From contig NZ_BJYS01000016.1 of NCBI RefSeq assembly GCF_007991635.1, positions 96,035 to 160,034 of the forward strand: DNA of 64,000 bases. Direction: 5' to 3'. This document shows positions 35,626 through 44,082 of the stretch, in pieces. The notes beneath the pieces were generated by a model. The model made no database searches. It had not been told where the DNA came from and saw only the letters and a program-made list of their open reading frames with translations. The DNA comes from Adhaeribacter aerolatus. GTDB taxonomy: Bacteria > Bacteroidota > Bacteroidia > Cytophagales > Hymenobacteraceae. The translations under genes and the position numbers were made by a program. Each line of letters starts with the position of its first letter. Positions within the stretch are counted from its first letter, which is position 1.

Positions 35626-35658
35626 AAGGCTTCTGTTTACCAGCAGAAGCCTTTTTTA
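35626..35658 (+). terminator. Terminator after the sugar kinase gene
   Basis: 10-bp stem AAGGCTTCTG/CAGAAGCCTT, 8-base loop, then a T run. Confidence 0.9.
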
Positions 35659-35706
35659 TTTATTAGCGGCATACCTACCTTTGCTCCAAATCTGGCATTA
35701 TCTGGC

Positions 35707-36654
35707 TTGAAGCTAAAATTCCTTTGTAATCAGCAACTATTACTATTTACCCGTTTAAAAAAATTAAGCTGGCTAGCCTTATTGTGCCCAATTGGTTCTC
35801 TCCAGGTATCAGCGCAACCTGCTACGGCCGCTCCGGATAGCATAGCACCCGCCAAACATATAAAATTAGCGGCCGTCGGCTTAGCCATCGGTTATACGGG
35901 CATGTTAGTTGGCCTGAGCCAAACCTGGTACGAGCAATCAGAAAAAACAAGCTTCCACTTTTTCAACGATAACCCAGAGTGGCTTCAATTAGATAAAGCG
36001 GGCCATTTCTGGGGCGCTTTCCACGAGAGTCGCCTGGGTATAGAAGCCCTGCGCGCCGCCCGTGTACCCGAACAGAAAGCTATTATTTACGGCAGTTTAC
36101 TCGGGTTTGCCTTACAGTCGCCTATCGAATTACTGGATGGTTATGCGGCTGATTATGGCGCTTCCGTGGGCGACTTGAGCGCTAATGCGGCTGGTTCTTT
36201 GGCGGTACTGGTGCAGCAACTAGCCTGGGGCGAATTAAAAATATTGCCTAAGTTTTCTTTTCACCGGACCGCTTACGCAAATTTGCGGCCCAATGTATTG
36301 GGTAGCAACTTACCCGAAGAATTGTTAAAAGATTACAATGGGCAGACCTATTGGTTAACTGCAAATATTTCTTCGTTTTTACCGGCGCAAAGCGCTTATC
36401 CCAAATGGCTGAACCTGGCGCTGGGTTACGGTGGGCAGCGCATAGTTTACGGCATGCCCCAGGAAAACAGGCAGAATGGTTTTGATGCTTACCGGCAATA
36501 TTACTTAGCTCTGGACTTGAATTTATTGCATGTAAAAACCCGGCATAAACTATTACGCACGGCCTTCAGCCTCATCAGCATGGTTCATTTACCGGCCCCC
36601 ACATTGGAGTACAACCGCAAAAAAGGCTTCCGTTTTCATCCGGTATATTTTTAA
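35707..36654 (+). CDS. DUF2279 membrane-associated protein
   Basis: A 315-residue exported protein. The start is uncertain: the frame opens with a TTG at 35707 that gives a signal-like N-terminus (KKLSWLALLCPIGSLQVSAQ), and no ATG lies before the mature part. The conserved block is FFNDNPEWLQLDKAGHFWGAFHESRLG, followed by SPIELLDGYAADYGASVGDLSANAAGSLA. This is the DUF2279 (YfiM-like) family of predicted periplasmic or outer-membrane lipoproteins in Bacteroidota. Function unknown. Confidence 0.8.
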   Translation: MKLKFLCNQQLLLFTRLKKLSWLALLCPIGSLQVSAQPATAAPDSIAPAKHIKLAAVGLAIGYTGMLVGLSQTWYEQSEKTSFHFFNDNPEWLQLDKAGHFWGAFHESRLGIEALRAARVPEQKAIIYGSLLGFALQSPIELLDGYAADYGASVGDLSANAAGSLAVLVQQLAWGELKILPKFSFHRTAYANLRPNVLGSNLPEELLKDYNGQTYWLTANISSFLPAQSAYPKWLNLALGYGGQRIVYGMPQENRQNGFDAYRQYYLALDLNLLHVKTRHKLLRTAFSLISMVHLPAPTLEYNRKKGFRFHPVYF

Positions 36655-36863
36655 GGATAGTAGTCAGCCAGGTAAAAGCAACAATATTTTAAGGTTCATA
36701 TAAAGAATATCGAATACCACAGAAATTTCAGAACTTCAACCTTAAACCAGTTAACTTTGCCCCAGCTAATCGTTATTACTAAAGTTCTAAAAAGAACTTA
36801 AAGAGTAACCTTGCTCTTTAATAAAAGAATAACGTAATATTTAAAAAAAAGAAATTAAGCAAG

Positions 36864-37832
36864 ATGAATATAGGTGATCGGGTACGTTTGCTGCATGGCA
36901 AAGAACAAGGCATTATAACCCGCTTCCTGGATAATAACCAGGTAGAAGTGGCCATTGATAATGATTTTACGATTCCGGTTTTGCGCCGCGAAGTAGTGGT
37001 AATAGCCCCGGAAGAAGATAAATTTTTTGGTAATAATTCGAGTACCGCAGTGCCGGAAACAACCATTTCCAGAACAGCTAATATTCCCCAGCCGGTTCCG
37101 GCCAGCTTGGGAATTTACGTGGCCCTCACCCACCAATCGCCGGAACTGTTGGCAGTTACTATTATTAATAATTCTGATTATGATTTGCTCTTTACTTACG
37201 GCGAAGAAAAAGACGAATACAAAGGCATTATCAACGATAAATTAAATCAGAAATCGTTTAAAGTGGTAAGCCACCTGCATTTAAACGATTTTGATAAATG
37301 GCCGGCGCTGGTACTGCAATATTTACAGCACCGGGCCTCTGCCAAAACCTTGCTGGAACCTGGTTTAAAGCGTTTCCGGTTTAAAGCGGCCTCTTTCTAT
37401 AAAAGCAAAAAAATGGCGCCGCTGGTAAAAAAAGAAGCTTATTTATTTCAGGTAGATGCCAAACCCGAGGCGGTGGATCTGAAAAAATTACAGGATAAGC
37501 TTACCGAGCCGGAACAACCTACGGGTGAAACTTACACCTTGAAAGCGCCCTCCCACGAAGTTGATTTACACATTGAGAAATTAACGGACGCAGATTTTAG
37601 CAAAATGAGCAACAGCGAAATATTAAAACTGCAACTAAATACTTTTCAGGATAACCTGGACCGGGCGCTAGCGGCTAACATGCACGAAATAATATTTATA
37701 CACGGTACCGGCAATGGTGTGTTGCGCAACGAAATTCAGAAACTGCTGAGCCGGAATAAAAATATTAAATATTTTGAGGATGCCCGGAAAGAAAAATTTG
37801 GTTATGGCGCTACCCTCGTGCGGCTTAAATAA
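36864..37832 (+). CDS. DUF2027 and Smr domain protein
   Basis: A 322-residue cytoplasmic protein. N-terminal residues 1-50 form a small barrel (IGDRVRLLHGKEQGIITRFLDNN) like the KOW-type part of MutS2; the middle (about 80-200) is the DUF2027 region; the C-terminus (about 230-322) is an Smr domain with HEVDLHIEKL and IIFIHGTGNGVLRNEIQKLL. Smr domains are nucleases or nucleic-acid binders, as in MutS2 and ribosome-rescue factors. This combination is peculiar to Bacteroidota. It lies directly upstream of the RNase P RNA gene in the same direction. Confidence 0.88.
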   Translation: MNIGDRVRLLHGKEQGIITRFLDNNQVEVAIDNDFTIPVLRREVVVIAPEEDKFFGNNSSTAVPETTISRTANIPQPVPASLGIYVALTHQSPELLAVTIINNSDYDLLFTYGEEKDEYKGIINDKLNQKSFKVVSHLHLNDFDKWPALVLQYLQHRASAKTLLEPGLKRFRFKAASFYKSKKMAPLVKKEAYLFQVDAKPEAVDLKKLQDKLTEPEQPTGETYTLKAPSHEVDLHIEKLTDADFSKMSNSEILKLQLNTFQDNLDRALAANMHEIIFIHGTGNGVLRNEIQKLLSRNKNIKYFEDARKEKFGYGATLVRLK

Positions 37833-37899
37833 TTTTGTAGTAAATGCTCGTTTCGGATTAAAGCAACAGGCGTAAGAACCAAATACGAAAGTTATTGGT

Positions 37900-37907
37900 T
37901 AAATTTG
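37900..37907 (+). promoter_or_regulatory. -7 box of the RNase P RNA gene
   Basis: TAAATTTG, an exact TAnnTTTG, placed 7 bases before the first base of helix P1. No clear TTG lies 19 bases upstream. Confidence 0.55.
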
Positions 37908-37914
37908 AATAAAA

Positions 37915-38368
37915 TATGGCAAGCCGTCTTATCGCTGCGCTGCAAGGCGGAGAGGAAAGTCCGGGCAACACAGAGCATCCTACTTCCTAACGGGAAGGGT
38001 CTTTTCGGGGAACGGAAAAGATACAGCCAGTGCCACAGAAAATTACCGCCTTTACAGTAAAACAGTTAGCAGTAAACAGTTACCAGATTATTCTGATGAC
38101 TGATACCTGATAACTGTAAACTGAAAAGGTAAGGGTGAAAAGGTGCGGTAAGAGCGCACCAGTACGTCCGGCGACGGCGTAGCTGGGTAAACCTTAGGAG
38201 TTGAAAGACCAAATAGGTCCCGAACGTGGAGTTGCTCGCTCCCTGGTAGCTTCGGCTGCTTGTCGGGATGGGTAGGTTGATGGAGCCTGGGCGTGAGCCC
38301 TGGCCTAGATAAATGATAAGAGTTGCAGCTTTGCTGCGGCACAGAACCCGGCTTACAGGCTTGCTATA
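37915..38368 (+). ncRNA. rnpB: RNase P RNA (bacterial type A)
   Basis: Helix P1 pairs TATGGCAAGCC (37915-37925) with GGCTTGCTATA (38358-38368). The universal core is intact: GAGGAAAGTCCGGGC (37952-37966), ACAGCCAGTGCCACAGAAA, GGTAAGGGTGAAAAGGTGCGGTAAGAG, and the closing ACAGAACCCGGCTTA (38341-38355). It is the catalytic RNA that removes 5' leaders from pre-tRNA. At 454 bases it is longer than usual because helix P12 carries an inserted palindrome. A T-rich tail follows P1. Confidence 0.95.
38051..38127 (+). repeat. Palindromic insert in helix P12 of RNase P RNA
   Basis: Between the two P12 arms (ACCGCC ending 38050 and GGTAAGG from 38128) lie 77 extra bases. They form a hairpin: CAGTAAACAGTTACCAG (38070-38086) against CTGATAACTGTAAACTG (38107-38123), 15 of 17 pairs, with a further CAGTAAAACAGTTAG copy at the left. 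The 'AGTTATCAG/CTGATAACTG' type of palindrome is a dispersed repeat in many Bacteroidota. The rest of the RNA is A+T poorer. Confidence 0.75.
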
Positions 38369-38501
38369 TTTTTATTTTCTCTTTCTGCTTGTGGTCTTCC
38401 TTTCCGCAAAAATATTCCCGGGTTAAACTTCTTTCGCATTTGCACGTCTAATCGGAATATTTTTTCAATATTGTACGCTCAGATTTTCATTAAAATATAA
38501 G

Positions 38502-39668
38502 ATGCCTAAAATATTAATCATCGACGACGAACGCGCCATCCGGAGTACCCTGAAGGAAATTCTCGAATACGAAAATTATACCGTAGACGAGGCCGAAAAC
38601 GGGGAAGTTGGTTTAGAACTGTTATCTAAAACCAAATACGACGTGGTGCTTTGCGATATAAAAATGCCCAAAATAGACGGCCTGGAAGTGTTGAACCGGG
38701 CCATGGAATTTGTACCCGATACACCTTTTATCATGATTTCGGCTCACGGTACCATTGATACCGCCGTAGAAGCAACCAAAAAAGGCGCTTACGATTTCCT
38801 GCAAAAGCCACCCGATTTAAACCGGCTGCTAATTACCGTGCGCAACGCCATCGATAAAATAAACCTGGTTACCGAAACCAAAAAGCTGAAGAAAAAAATA
38901 TCGAAAAATTACGAAATGGTGGGCAACTCACCCGCGCTGGAAAAAGTACGCCGTGCCATTGAAAAAGTAGCGAAAACCGATGCCCGCGTTTTGATTACCG
39001 GTCCGAACGGCGCCGGAAAAGAAATGGTAGCCCGCTTGCTGCACGAGCAAAGCAGCCGGGTCACCGGTCCGCTCGTAGAAGTAAACTGTGCCGCTATCCC
39101 AAGCGAACTCATCGAGAGCGAATTGTTCGGCCACGAAAAAGGCTCTTTTACGTCGGCGGTAAAGCAACGGATTGGTAAGTTTGAGCAAGCCAACGGCGGC
39201 ACGTTGTTCCTGGACGAAATCGGGGACATGAGTTTATCGGCGCAGGCTAAGGTTTTACGCGCCTTACAGGAAAACAAAATTACCCGCGTTGGCGGCGAAA
39301 AAGAGATTTCGGTGGATGTGCGCGTGGTGGCCGCTACGAACAAAGATTTAATAAAAGAAATTGAAGCCAAAAATTTTCGGGAAGACTTGTACCATCGCCT
39401 GGGCGTAATTTTAATTCACGTGCCGCCGCTAAACGAACGGCGCGAAGACATCCCGGATTTGGTAAATAAGTTCTTGCAGGATATTGCCAACGATTACGGC
39501 AACAAACCCAAAACCATTTCGCCGGCGGCCCTCGCCTTTCTGCAAACCCTGGATTGGCGCGGTAATATCCGCCAATTGCGCAATGTAGTGGAGCGTTTGG
39601 TTATCATGAGCGATGATGCCATTACCGAAGAAGATGCCCGCACCTTTGCCCTACCCGCTACCGCTTAA
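38502..39668 (+). CDS. NtrC-type response regulator without a DNA-binding domain
   Basis: A 388-residue protein. Residues 1-120 are a receiver domain (acidic pair IDDE at 7-10, phospho-acceptor Asp52 in CDIKMP). Residues 140-380 are a sigma-54-activator AAA+ domain with Walker A GPNGAGKE (167-174), Walker B LFLDEIGD and the sensor and arginine-finger blocks (FREDLYHRL). Two oddities: the sigma-54 contact loop GAFTGA reads GSFTSA (214-219), and the protein stops after the AAA+ domain with no Fis-type HTH. So it may act as an ATPase without DNA binding, or bind through another protein. Such truncated members recur in Bacteroidota. Confidence 0.88.
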   Translation: MPKILIIDDERAIRSTLKEILEYENYTVDEAENGEVGLELLSKTKYDVVLCDIKMPKIDGLEVLNRAMEFVPDTPFIMISAHGTIDTAVEATKKGAYDFLQKPPDLNRLLITVRNAIDKINLVTETKKLKKKISKNYEMVGNSPALEKVRRAIEKVAKTDARVLITGPNGAGKEMVARLLHEQSSRVTGPLVEVNCAAIPSELIESELFGHEKGSFTSAVKQRIGKFEQANGGTLFLDEIGDMSLSAQAKVLRALQENKITRVGGEKEISVDVRVVAATNKDLIKEIEAKNFREDLYHRLGVILIHVPPLNERREDIPDLVNKFLQDIANDYGNKPKTISPAALAFLQTLDWRGNIRQLRNVVERLVIMSDDAITEEDARTFALPATA

Positions 39669-39688
39669 ACACTTTCAGTATTTAATAT

Positions 39689-39729
39689 AAACAATAAAGC
39701 TACTCCCTATTAAAGTAGCTTTATTGTTT
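39689..39729. terminator. Bidirectional terminator
   Basis: 16-bp stem AAACAATAAAGCTACT/AGTAGCTTTATTGTTT with a 9-base loop; it lies between convergent genes. Confidence 0.85.
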
Positions 39730-39767
39730 ATAAATATTACTATTTCAGATATATAATAACCTATATC

Positions 39768-40760
39768 TCAACCAATCATTAAATTACAGCCCCGAATATC
39801 AGAATTATCGAAACGACCTAAAACTTCAAAAGAGCCGCCCGGGTGCAGCTTGCCAATATCTTTGGTTTCCAGGAAGGCGCAGGAATCTACATTGGCTAAA
39901 TCAATTACATTAATTCCACCCGATTTAAGCTGATTGCTGATGGTCAGCGGGTCGTTCATATCCCGGAGAAATATTTTAAGCGTAGGTGCCGGTTTAAATA
40001 TGCCCTCACCCAGCGAATAAGCCTGCGATAATAGTTCGGTCATGCCATATTCCGAGTGAATGGCCTTCACGCCAAATGCCTGCTGCAAAACTTCGTGGAG
40101 TTCTGCCCTTACCATTTCCCGCCGCCGCCCCTTCATGCCGCCAGTTTCCATTATGATTACATCGACCAGGCTGCCGGGTTTTACCGCTTCGGCCAAATCG
40201 AGCAAGGCATAGGTTACCCCTATCAGCAAAACTTTTTTCCCGGTTTGCCGGGCCTGTTCTATTTGCCGGAGCAACGCAGTAAAATCGTTTAAATAAAAAC
40301 CGGGTACACCCTGGCCCGAGTTCTTGATGAAATAATCAACCATGGCTACCAGCGATGAATCTCCTTGCTCCAGGTAAGAAGGCAGCAAAGGCAGAAAAAT
40401 ATAGTCGGTTAGCGGGCCGTAATAGTATTCGAATAACCGTTGGGCATTTTCTTTGTAAAATATATCATCGGGTAAATAATGGCGGCTGCGCGTGGTTTGG
40501 GTAGTACCACTGCTTTGATAAACTACCTTAGCCTCAAAGTTTCCGGTGGAAATGCGGTGTGTTTTAAAAAATTCGATGGGCAGAAATGGAATTTGGGTTA
40601 ATTCTGTAATTTGGTCCGGATCAATTCCGCGCAAATAGATATATTGCCGGTAAACCGGATTATGTTCGGCCTGGTACCGGAACAAGGCTAAAGCATGGGC
40701 CTGCCAGCTTTCAGGTGTTAATTCCGGAAGAGAATTTTTAAAAGAAGAATTCGTTAACAT
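39768..40760 (-). CDS. LuxE-family acyl-protein synthetase-like protein
   Basis: A protein of 330 residues (ATG at 40760; an in-frame ATG 21 bases further up is the alternative). The segment VVYQSSGTTQTTRSRH is the AMP-binding loop of the adenylate-forming LuxE/PaaK group, and SEYGMTELLSQAYS is the second adenylate motif. LuxE-type enzymes activate fatty acids as acyl-AMP. Members outside light organs are common in Bacteroidota and their acceptor is unknown. Ends LGRFDNSDIRGCNLMIG, the usual C-terminal 'GRvDdsDlRGC' block. Confidence 0.87.
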   Translation of the reverse strand: MLTNSSFKNSLPELTPESWQAHALALFRYQAEHNPVYRQYIYLRGIDPDQITELTQIPFLPIEFFKTHRISTGNFEAKVVYQSSGTTQTTRSRHYLPDDIFYKENAQRLFEYYYGPLTDYIFLPLLPSYLEQGDSSLVAMVDYFIKNSGQGVPGFYLNDFTALLRQIEQARQTGKKVLLIGVTYALLDLAEAVKPGSLVDVIIMETGGMKGRRREMVRAELHEVLQQAFGVKAIHSEYGMTELLSQAYSLGEGIFKPAPTLKIFLRDMNDPLTISNQLKSGGINVIDLANVDSCAFLETKDIGKLHPGGSFEVLGRFDNSDIRGCNLMIG

Positions 40761-40835
40761 TCTAAAATAACCATATAACAATTGCGGGTGTCAATCGTTA
40801 GAATTAGTAAAAATACCTCAAATTTTTCTTATTGA

Positions 40836-41363
40836 ATGAAAAGTTTACGCCTTTACCAGCTAATGCTCTTCTCCGGAATTTTACTGGCCCTGAATGCCTG
40901 CCAGCATCCGCCGGATTACGACGAAAGACCGAATCTGGAATTTAAAAACGTGGAAAAATATTCTTCGCTGGAGAATGGTGTTAAAAAAGATTCGCTCATT
41001 CTGGTTACCCGTTTCGAAGATGGTGACGGCGATTTGGGTTTGAGTAATGAAGATATCAGCAGCCCGCCTTTTAACCAGGGGAATAATAACATTAATTATT
41101 TCGTAGATATTCTGATTAAAAAGAATGGCGTATTCGAGTCCTTGCAACTGCCGTCCGGGTTTACCTTTAATGGACGTTTTTTTCGCTTGGCGCCAGATGG
41201 GCGGATAGGCCCCATTGAAGGGGACTTGCGCTACAGCATTGTGGTACGCGAAAACCCACTCATTACATCAAACGATATTTTAAAATTCCGGGTGCGCGTA
41301 CGCGACCGCGCTTTACGCGAAAGCAATACGGTCATGTCAGAAGAAGTGAAAGTTTTAGAATAA
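40836..41363 (+). CDS. Lipoprotein of unknown function
   Basis: A 175-residue protein with a type II signal peptide: hydrophobic core then lipobox LNAC (Cys22). The mature part is a beta-rich domain with an acidic loop (RFEDGDGDLGLSNED) that looks like a calcium-binding D-rich turn, and ends in a strand FRVRVRDRALRESNTVMSEEV typical of Ig-like folds. It is probably anchored to the outer membrane. Conserved as a hypothetical protein in Cytophagales. Function unknown. Confidence 0.78.
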   Translation: MKSLRLYQLMLFSGILLALNACQHPPDYDERPNLEFKNVEKYSSLENGVKKDSLILVTRFEDGDGDLGLSNEDISSPPFNQGNNNINYFVDILIKKNGVFESLQLPSGFTFNGRFFRLAPDGRIGPIEGDLRYSIVVRENPLITSNDILKFRVRVRDRALRESNTVMSEEVKVLE

Positions 41364-41379
41364 TCCTGAAGCAATATAT

Positions 41380-41421
41380 AAAAAGAAGGCTTGGTAAATT
41401 ATTGCCGGGCCTTCTTTTTTA
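41380..41421. terminator. Bidirectional terminator
   Basis: Stem AAAAAGAAGGC with CCTTCTTTTTT around a loop of about 20 bases, an A run on one side and T run on the other, between convergent genes. Confidence 0.8.
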
Positions 41422-41487
41422 GCAGTTTAGCAGCTCTTTTACCTCATTAAATATCTGCAAATCATAGAACAAATAATATTTGCTGCA

Positions 41488-43902
41488 TTAATAAATAGCC
41501 GGATATTTAGCAGGATTGGCTTCGTGCATCATTTCGTAAACCGCATCAAAAATATCTTCAGGGTTAGGTTTAGAAAAATAATCACCATCGGAAGAATAAG
41601 ACGGGCGGTGTTCCTGGGCGGGCACGGTACGCGGCGGTGAATCGAGCCAACGATAGGCTTCCTGTTCTTCCACTACCTTTTGCATCATAAAGGCCGTGCC
41701 GCCACCAGGCACATCTTCATCGGTAAATATTGCCCGGTTCGTTTTCCGGATGGAATCGGCGATCAAATGATTTAAGTCAAAAGGCAGTAAAGACTGAACA
41801 TCAATCACTTCGCACCGGATATTAAACTCCTCTAACTGGCGGGCAGCTTCCATTACCACACGGCACATCGAACCGTAAGTTACAACGGTAATATCTTCGC
41901 CTTGTTTTAAAATTTCGGGCACGCCCAGCGGCAAAGTAAATTCGCCAATGTTTACCGGTAAGCGTTCTTTCAGGCGGTAGCCGTTCAGGCTCTCAATTAC
42001 TAGAGCCGGGTCATCGCCTTTAAACAGGGTATTGTAAAAGCCGGCAGCCTGGGTCATGTCGCGGGGCACCAGAATATGCATACCACGGAGGCTGCTCAGG
42101 CAAAGGGCAATTTGCGAACCGGAGTGCCAGACTCCCTCCAGGCGGTGACCACGGGTGCGGACAATTAAGGGCGCTTTCTGTCCGCCCTTGGTCCGGTACT
42201 GCAAACAAGCCAAATCATCGGATAATATCTGAATGGCATAAAGCAAGTAATCCAGGTATTGGATTTCGGTAATGGGCCGGAGGCCGCGCAAAGCCGCGCC
42301 TATTCCCTGCCCTACTATCGTACACTCCCGGATACCGGTATCGGTAACGCGCAATTCTCCGTATTTTTCCTGCAAGCCGGCAAAAGCCTGGTTTACATCG
42401 CCAATTTTACCGACATCTTCGCCAATGGCAAACAGGCGCGGGTCGCGGGCCAGGGCCGCATCAAAACAAGCCTGCAGAACCTCCCGGCCGTCCACCAGTG
42501 GGCTATCGGGGGTGTAAACGGGCTTTACTTCCGGCACCAGCAACGGCGATTCTTCGGACTGGCTGATTACATAAGAATTATAGCGTTCGGCATTTTCGCC
42601 GGTTACTTTTTCTATCCAGCCAATTAAATCTTTTTTAACCTGATTTCTATCTTTCCGAATAAAACGCAAAGCTTTCTTTACGGCCTTAATGGCATCGTAG
42701 CGGTTCGGCGTAACCGTTTTGCGCAGTTCCAGCGTTATTTCGGTTAGCTTGCCGGCGTACTCACTTGTAGTCTGGTTAATAACCTGCTCCAGCAAACCTA
42801 AAGCTTCCTCCTGGTCGGCAATAATTTCGCCGATATAAGCAGCCCAGGCTTCGTTGCGGGCCTGGCGCACTGTTTCTTTCGCTTCGTTCTCTAATGCATT
42901 CAGCGCATCGGAAGTGGCGTATTCGTTAGCCAGAATCCATTCCCGCATTTTTTTAATGCAGTCGAATTCATCTTCCCACTGCAAGCGCTCTTTCGATTTA
43001 TACCGTTCGTGCGACCCCGAAGTGGAATGGCCCTGGGGTTGTGTCATTTCTTCTACATGAATCAGCACCGGTACGTGCTCTTCGCGGCAAATAGGCACCG
43101 CTTTGGCATAAACCTCTAATAAACCGGCGTAATCCCAGCCTTTAACTTTAAATATTTCGTAACCCTGCTCGCCTTTACCGTTACGCTGAAAACCCGCCAG
43201 CACCTCCGAAATGCTGCCTTTGGTGGTTTGATATTCCGAAGGAACCGAAATGCCGTAGCCATCGTCCCAAACCGAGACCAGCATGGGAATCTGCAACACG
43301 CCGGCGGCATTTATAGCTTCGAAAAAAGGGCCTTCGGAGGTAGAAGCATTGCCAATTGTACCAAAAGCCACTTCGTTGCCATTTACTGAAAACTGTTCCA
43401 GGTGTTTTAAGTCCGGGTTGTGGCGGTAAAGCTTAGATGCATACGCCAACCCGACCAGGCGGGGCATCTGGGCCGCAGTAGGTGAAATATCGGCACTGGA
43501 ATTTTTACTTTCGACCTGGTTTTTCCAATTACCATCTTCGTCTAGTAAGCGGGTGCCAAAATGACCGGTCATGCACCGCCCGGCCGTAGCGGGTTCATAT
43601 TTTTCGTCGGCGTGGGCATACAACTGGGCAAAAAATTGTTGCAGCGTTAACTCTCCAATAGCAAACATAAACGTCTGGTCGCGGTAATAACCGGAACGAT
43701 GGTCGCCTGGCTGAAAAAACCGGGCCATAGCCAACTGCGCCACTTCTTTGCCATCCCCAAAGATTCCGAATTTAGCCTTGCCCATAAAAACTTCTTTGCG
43801 TCCGATAAGGCTGGCCTGCCGGCTTTCGCAGGCAATCCGGTAATCTCTTAAAATCTCCTCTCTGTTAAGCTTTTCCGTTCTTACCAGTTGTTCTATGTGC
43901 AT
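41488..43902 (-). CDS. Fused E1 alpha-beta 2-oxoacid dehydrogenase
   Basis: An 804-residue thiamine-diphosphate enzyme joining the E1 alpha (about 1-380) and E1 beta (about 470-804) subunits. In the alpha part the TPP motif reads GNASTSEGPFFEAINAAG then SVWDDGYGIS, where most enzymes have GDG and NN(G/R). The beta part has FAIGEDVGKIGDVNQAF, ECTIVGQGIGAALRGLRPI, and RTRGHRLEGVWHSG. Fused forms of this kind are the branched-chain 2-oxoacid or acetoin/pyruvate dehydrogenase E1 of Bacteroidota; they need E2 and E3, which are not in the window. The specific substrate is not certain. Confidence 0.9.
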   Translation of the reverse strand: MHIEQLVRTEKLNREEILRDYRIACESRQASLIGRKEVFMGKAKFGIFGDGKEVAQLAMARFFQPGDHRSGYYRDQTFMFAIGELTLQQFFAQLYAHADEKYEPATAGRCMTGHFGTRLLDEDGNWKNQVESKNSSADISPTAAQMPRLVGLAYASKLYRHNPDLKHLEQFSVNGNEVAFGTIGNASTSEGPFFEAINAAGVLQIPMLVSVWDDGYGISVPSEYQTTKGSISEVLAGFQRNGKGEQGYEIFKVKGWDYAGLLEVYAKAVPICREEHVPVLIHVEEMTQPQGHSTSGSHERYKSKERLQWEDEFDCIKKMREWILANEYATSDALNALENEAKETVRQARNEAWAAYIGEIIADQEEALGLLEQVINQTTSEYAGKLTEITLELRKTVTPNRYDAIKAVKKALRFIRKDRNQVKKDLIGWIEKVTGENAERYNSYVISQSEESPLLVPEVKPVYTPDSPLVDGREVLQACFDAALARDPRLFAIGEDVGKIGDVNQAFAGLQEKYGELRVTDTGIRECTIVGQGIGAALRGLRPITEIQYLDYLLYAIQILSDDLACLQYRTKGGQKAPLIVRTRGHRLEGVWHSGSQIALCLSSLRGMHILVPRDMTQAAGFYNTLFKGDDPALVIESLNGYRLKERLPVNIGEFTLPLGVPEILKQGEDITVVTYGSMCRVVMEAARQLEEFNIRCEVIDVQSLLPFDLNHLIADSIRKTNRAIFTDEDVPGGGTAFMMQKVVEEQEAYRWLDSPPRTVPAQEHRPSYSSDGDYFSKPNPEDIFDAVYEMMHEANPAKYPAIY

Positions 43903-44017
43903 GTTATTCTATGAGTATCGCGGGTAAATTATATACAATATTAAGAAAAAGGTTCAGTTTATCAAATTAGCGGCTTTTGCTGACTTTTAAGGGTAAAATA
44001 ATGGTTAAGAAATGAAC

Positions 44018-44046
44018 TTGTTTTTTATCTTTTTTCTTTATATTTG
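44018..44046 (+). promoter_or_regulatory. Bacteroidota promoter for the DUF1573 gene
   Basis: TTG (44018-44020), 18 bases, TATATTTG (44039-44046), an exact -7 box, 36 bases before the ATG at 44083. Confidence 0.75.
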
Positions 44047-44082
44047 TGTGTACAGTATTTTAAAAATTTAAAGCCTTTAGAA

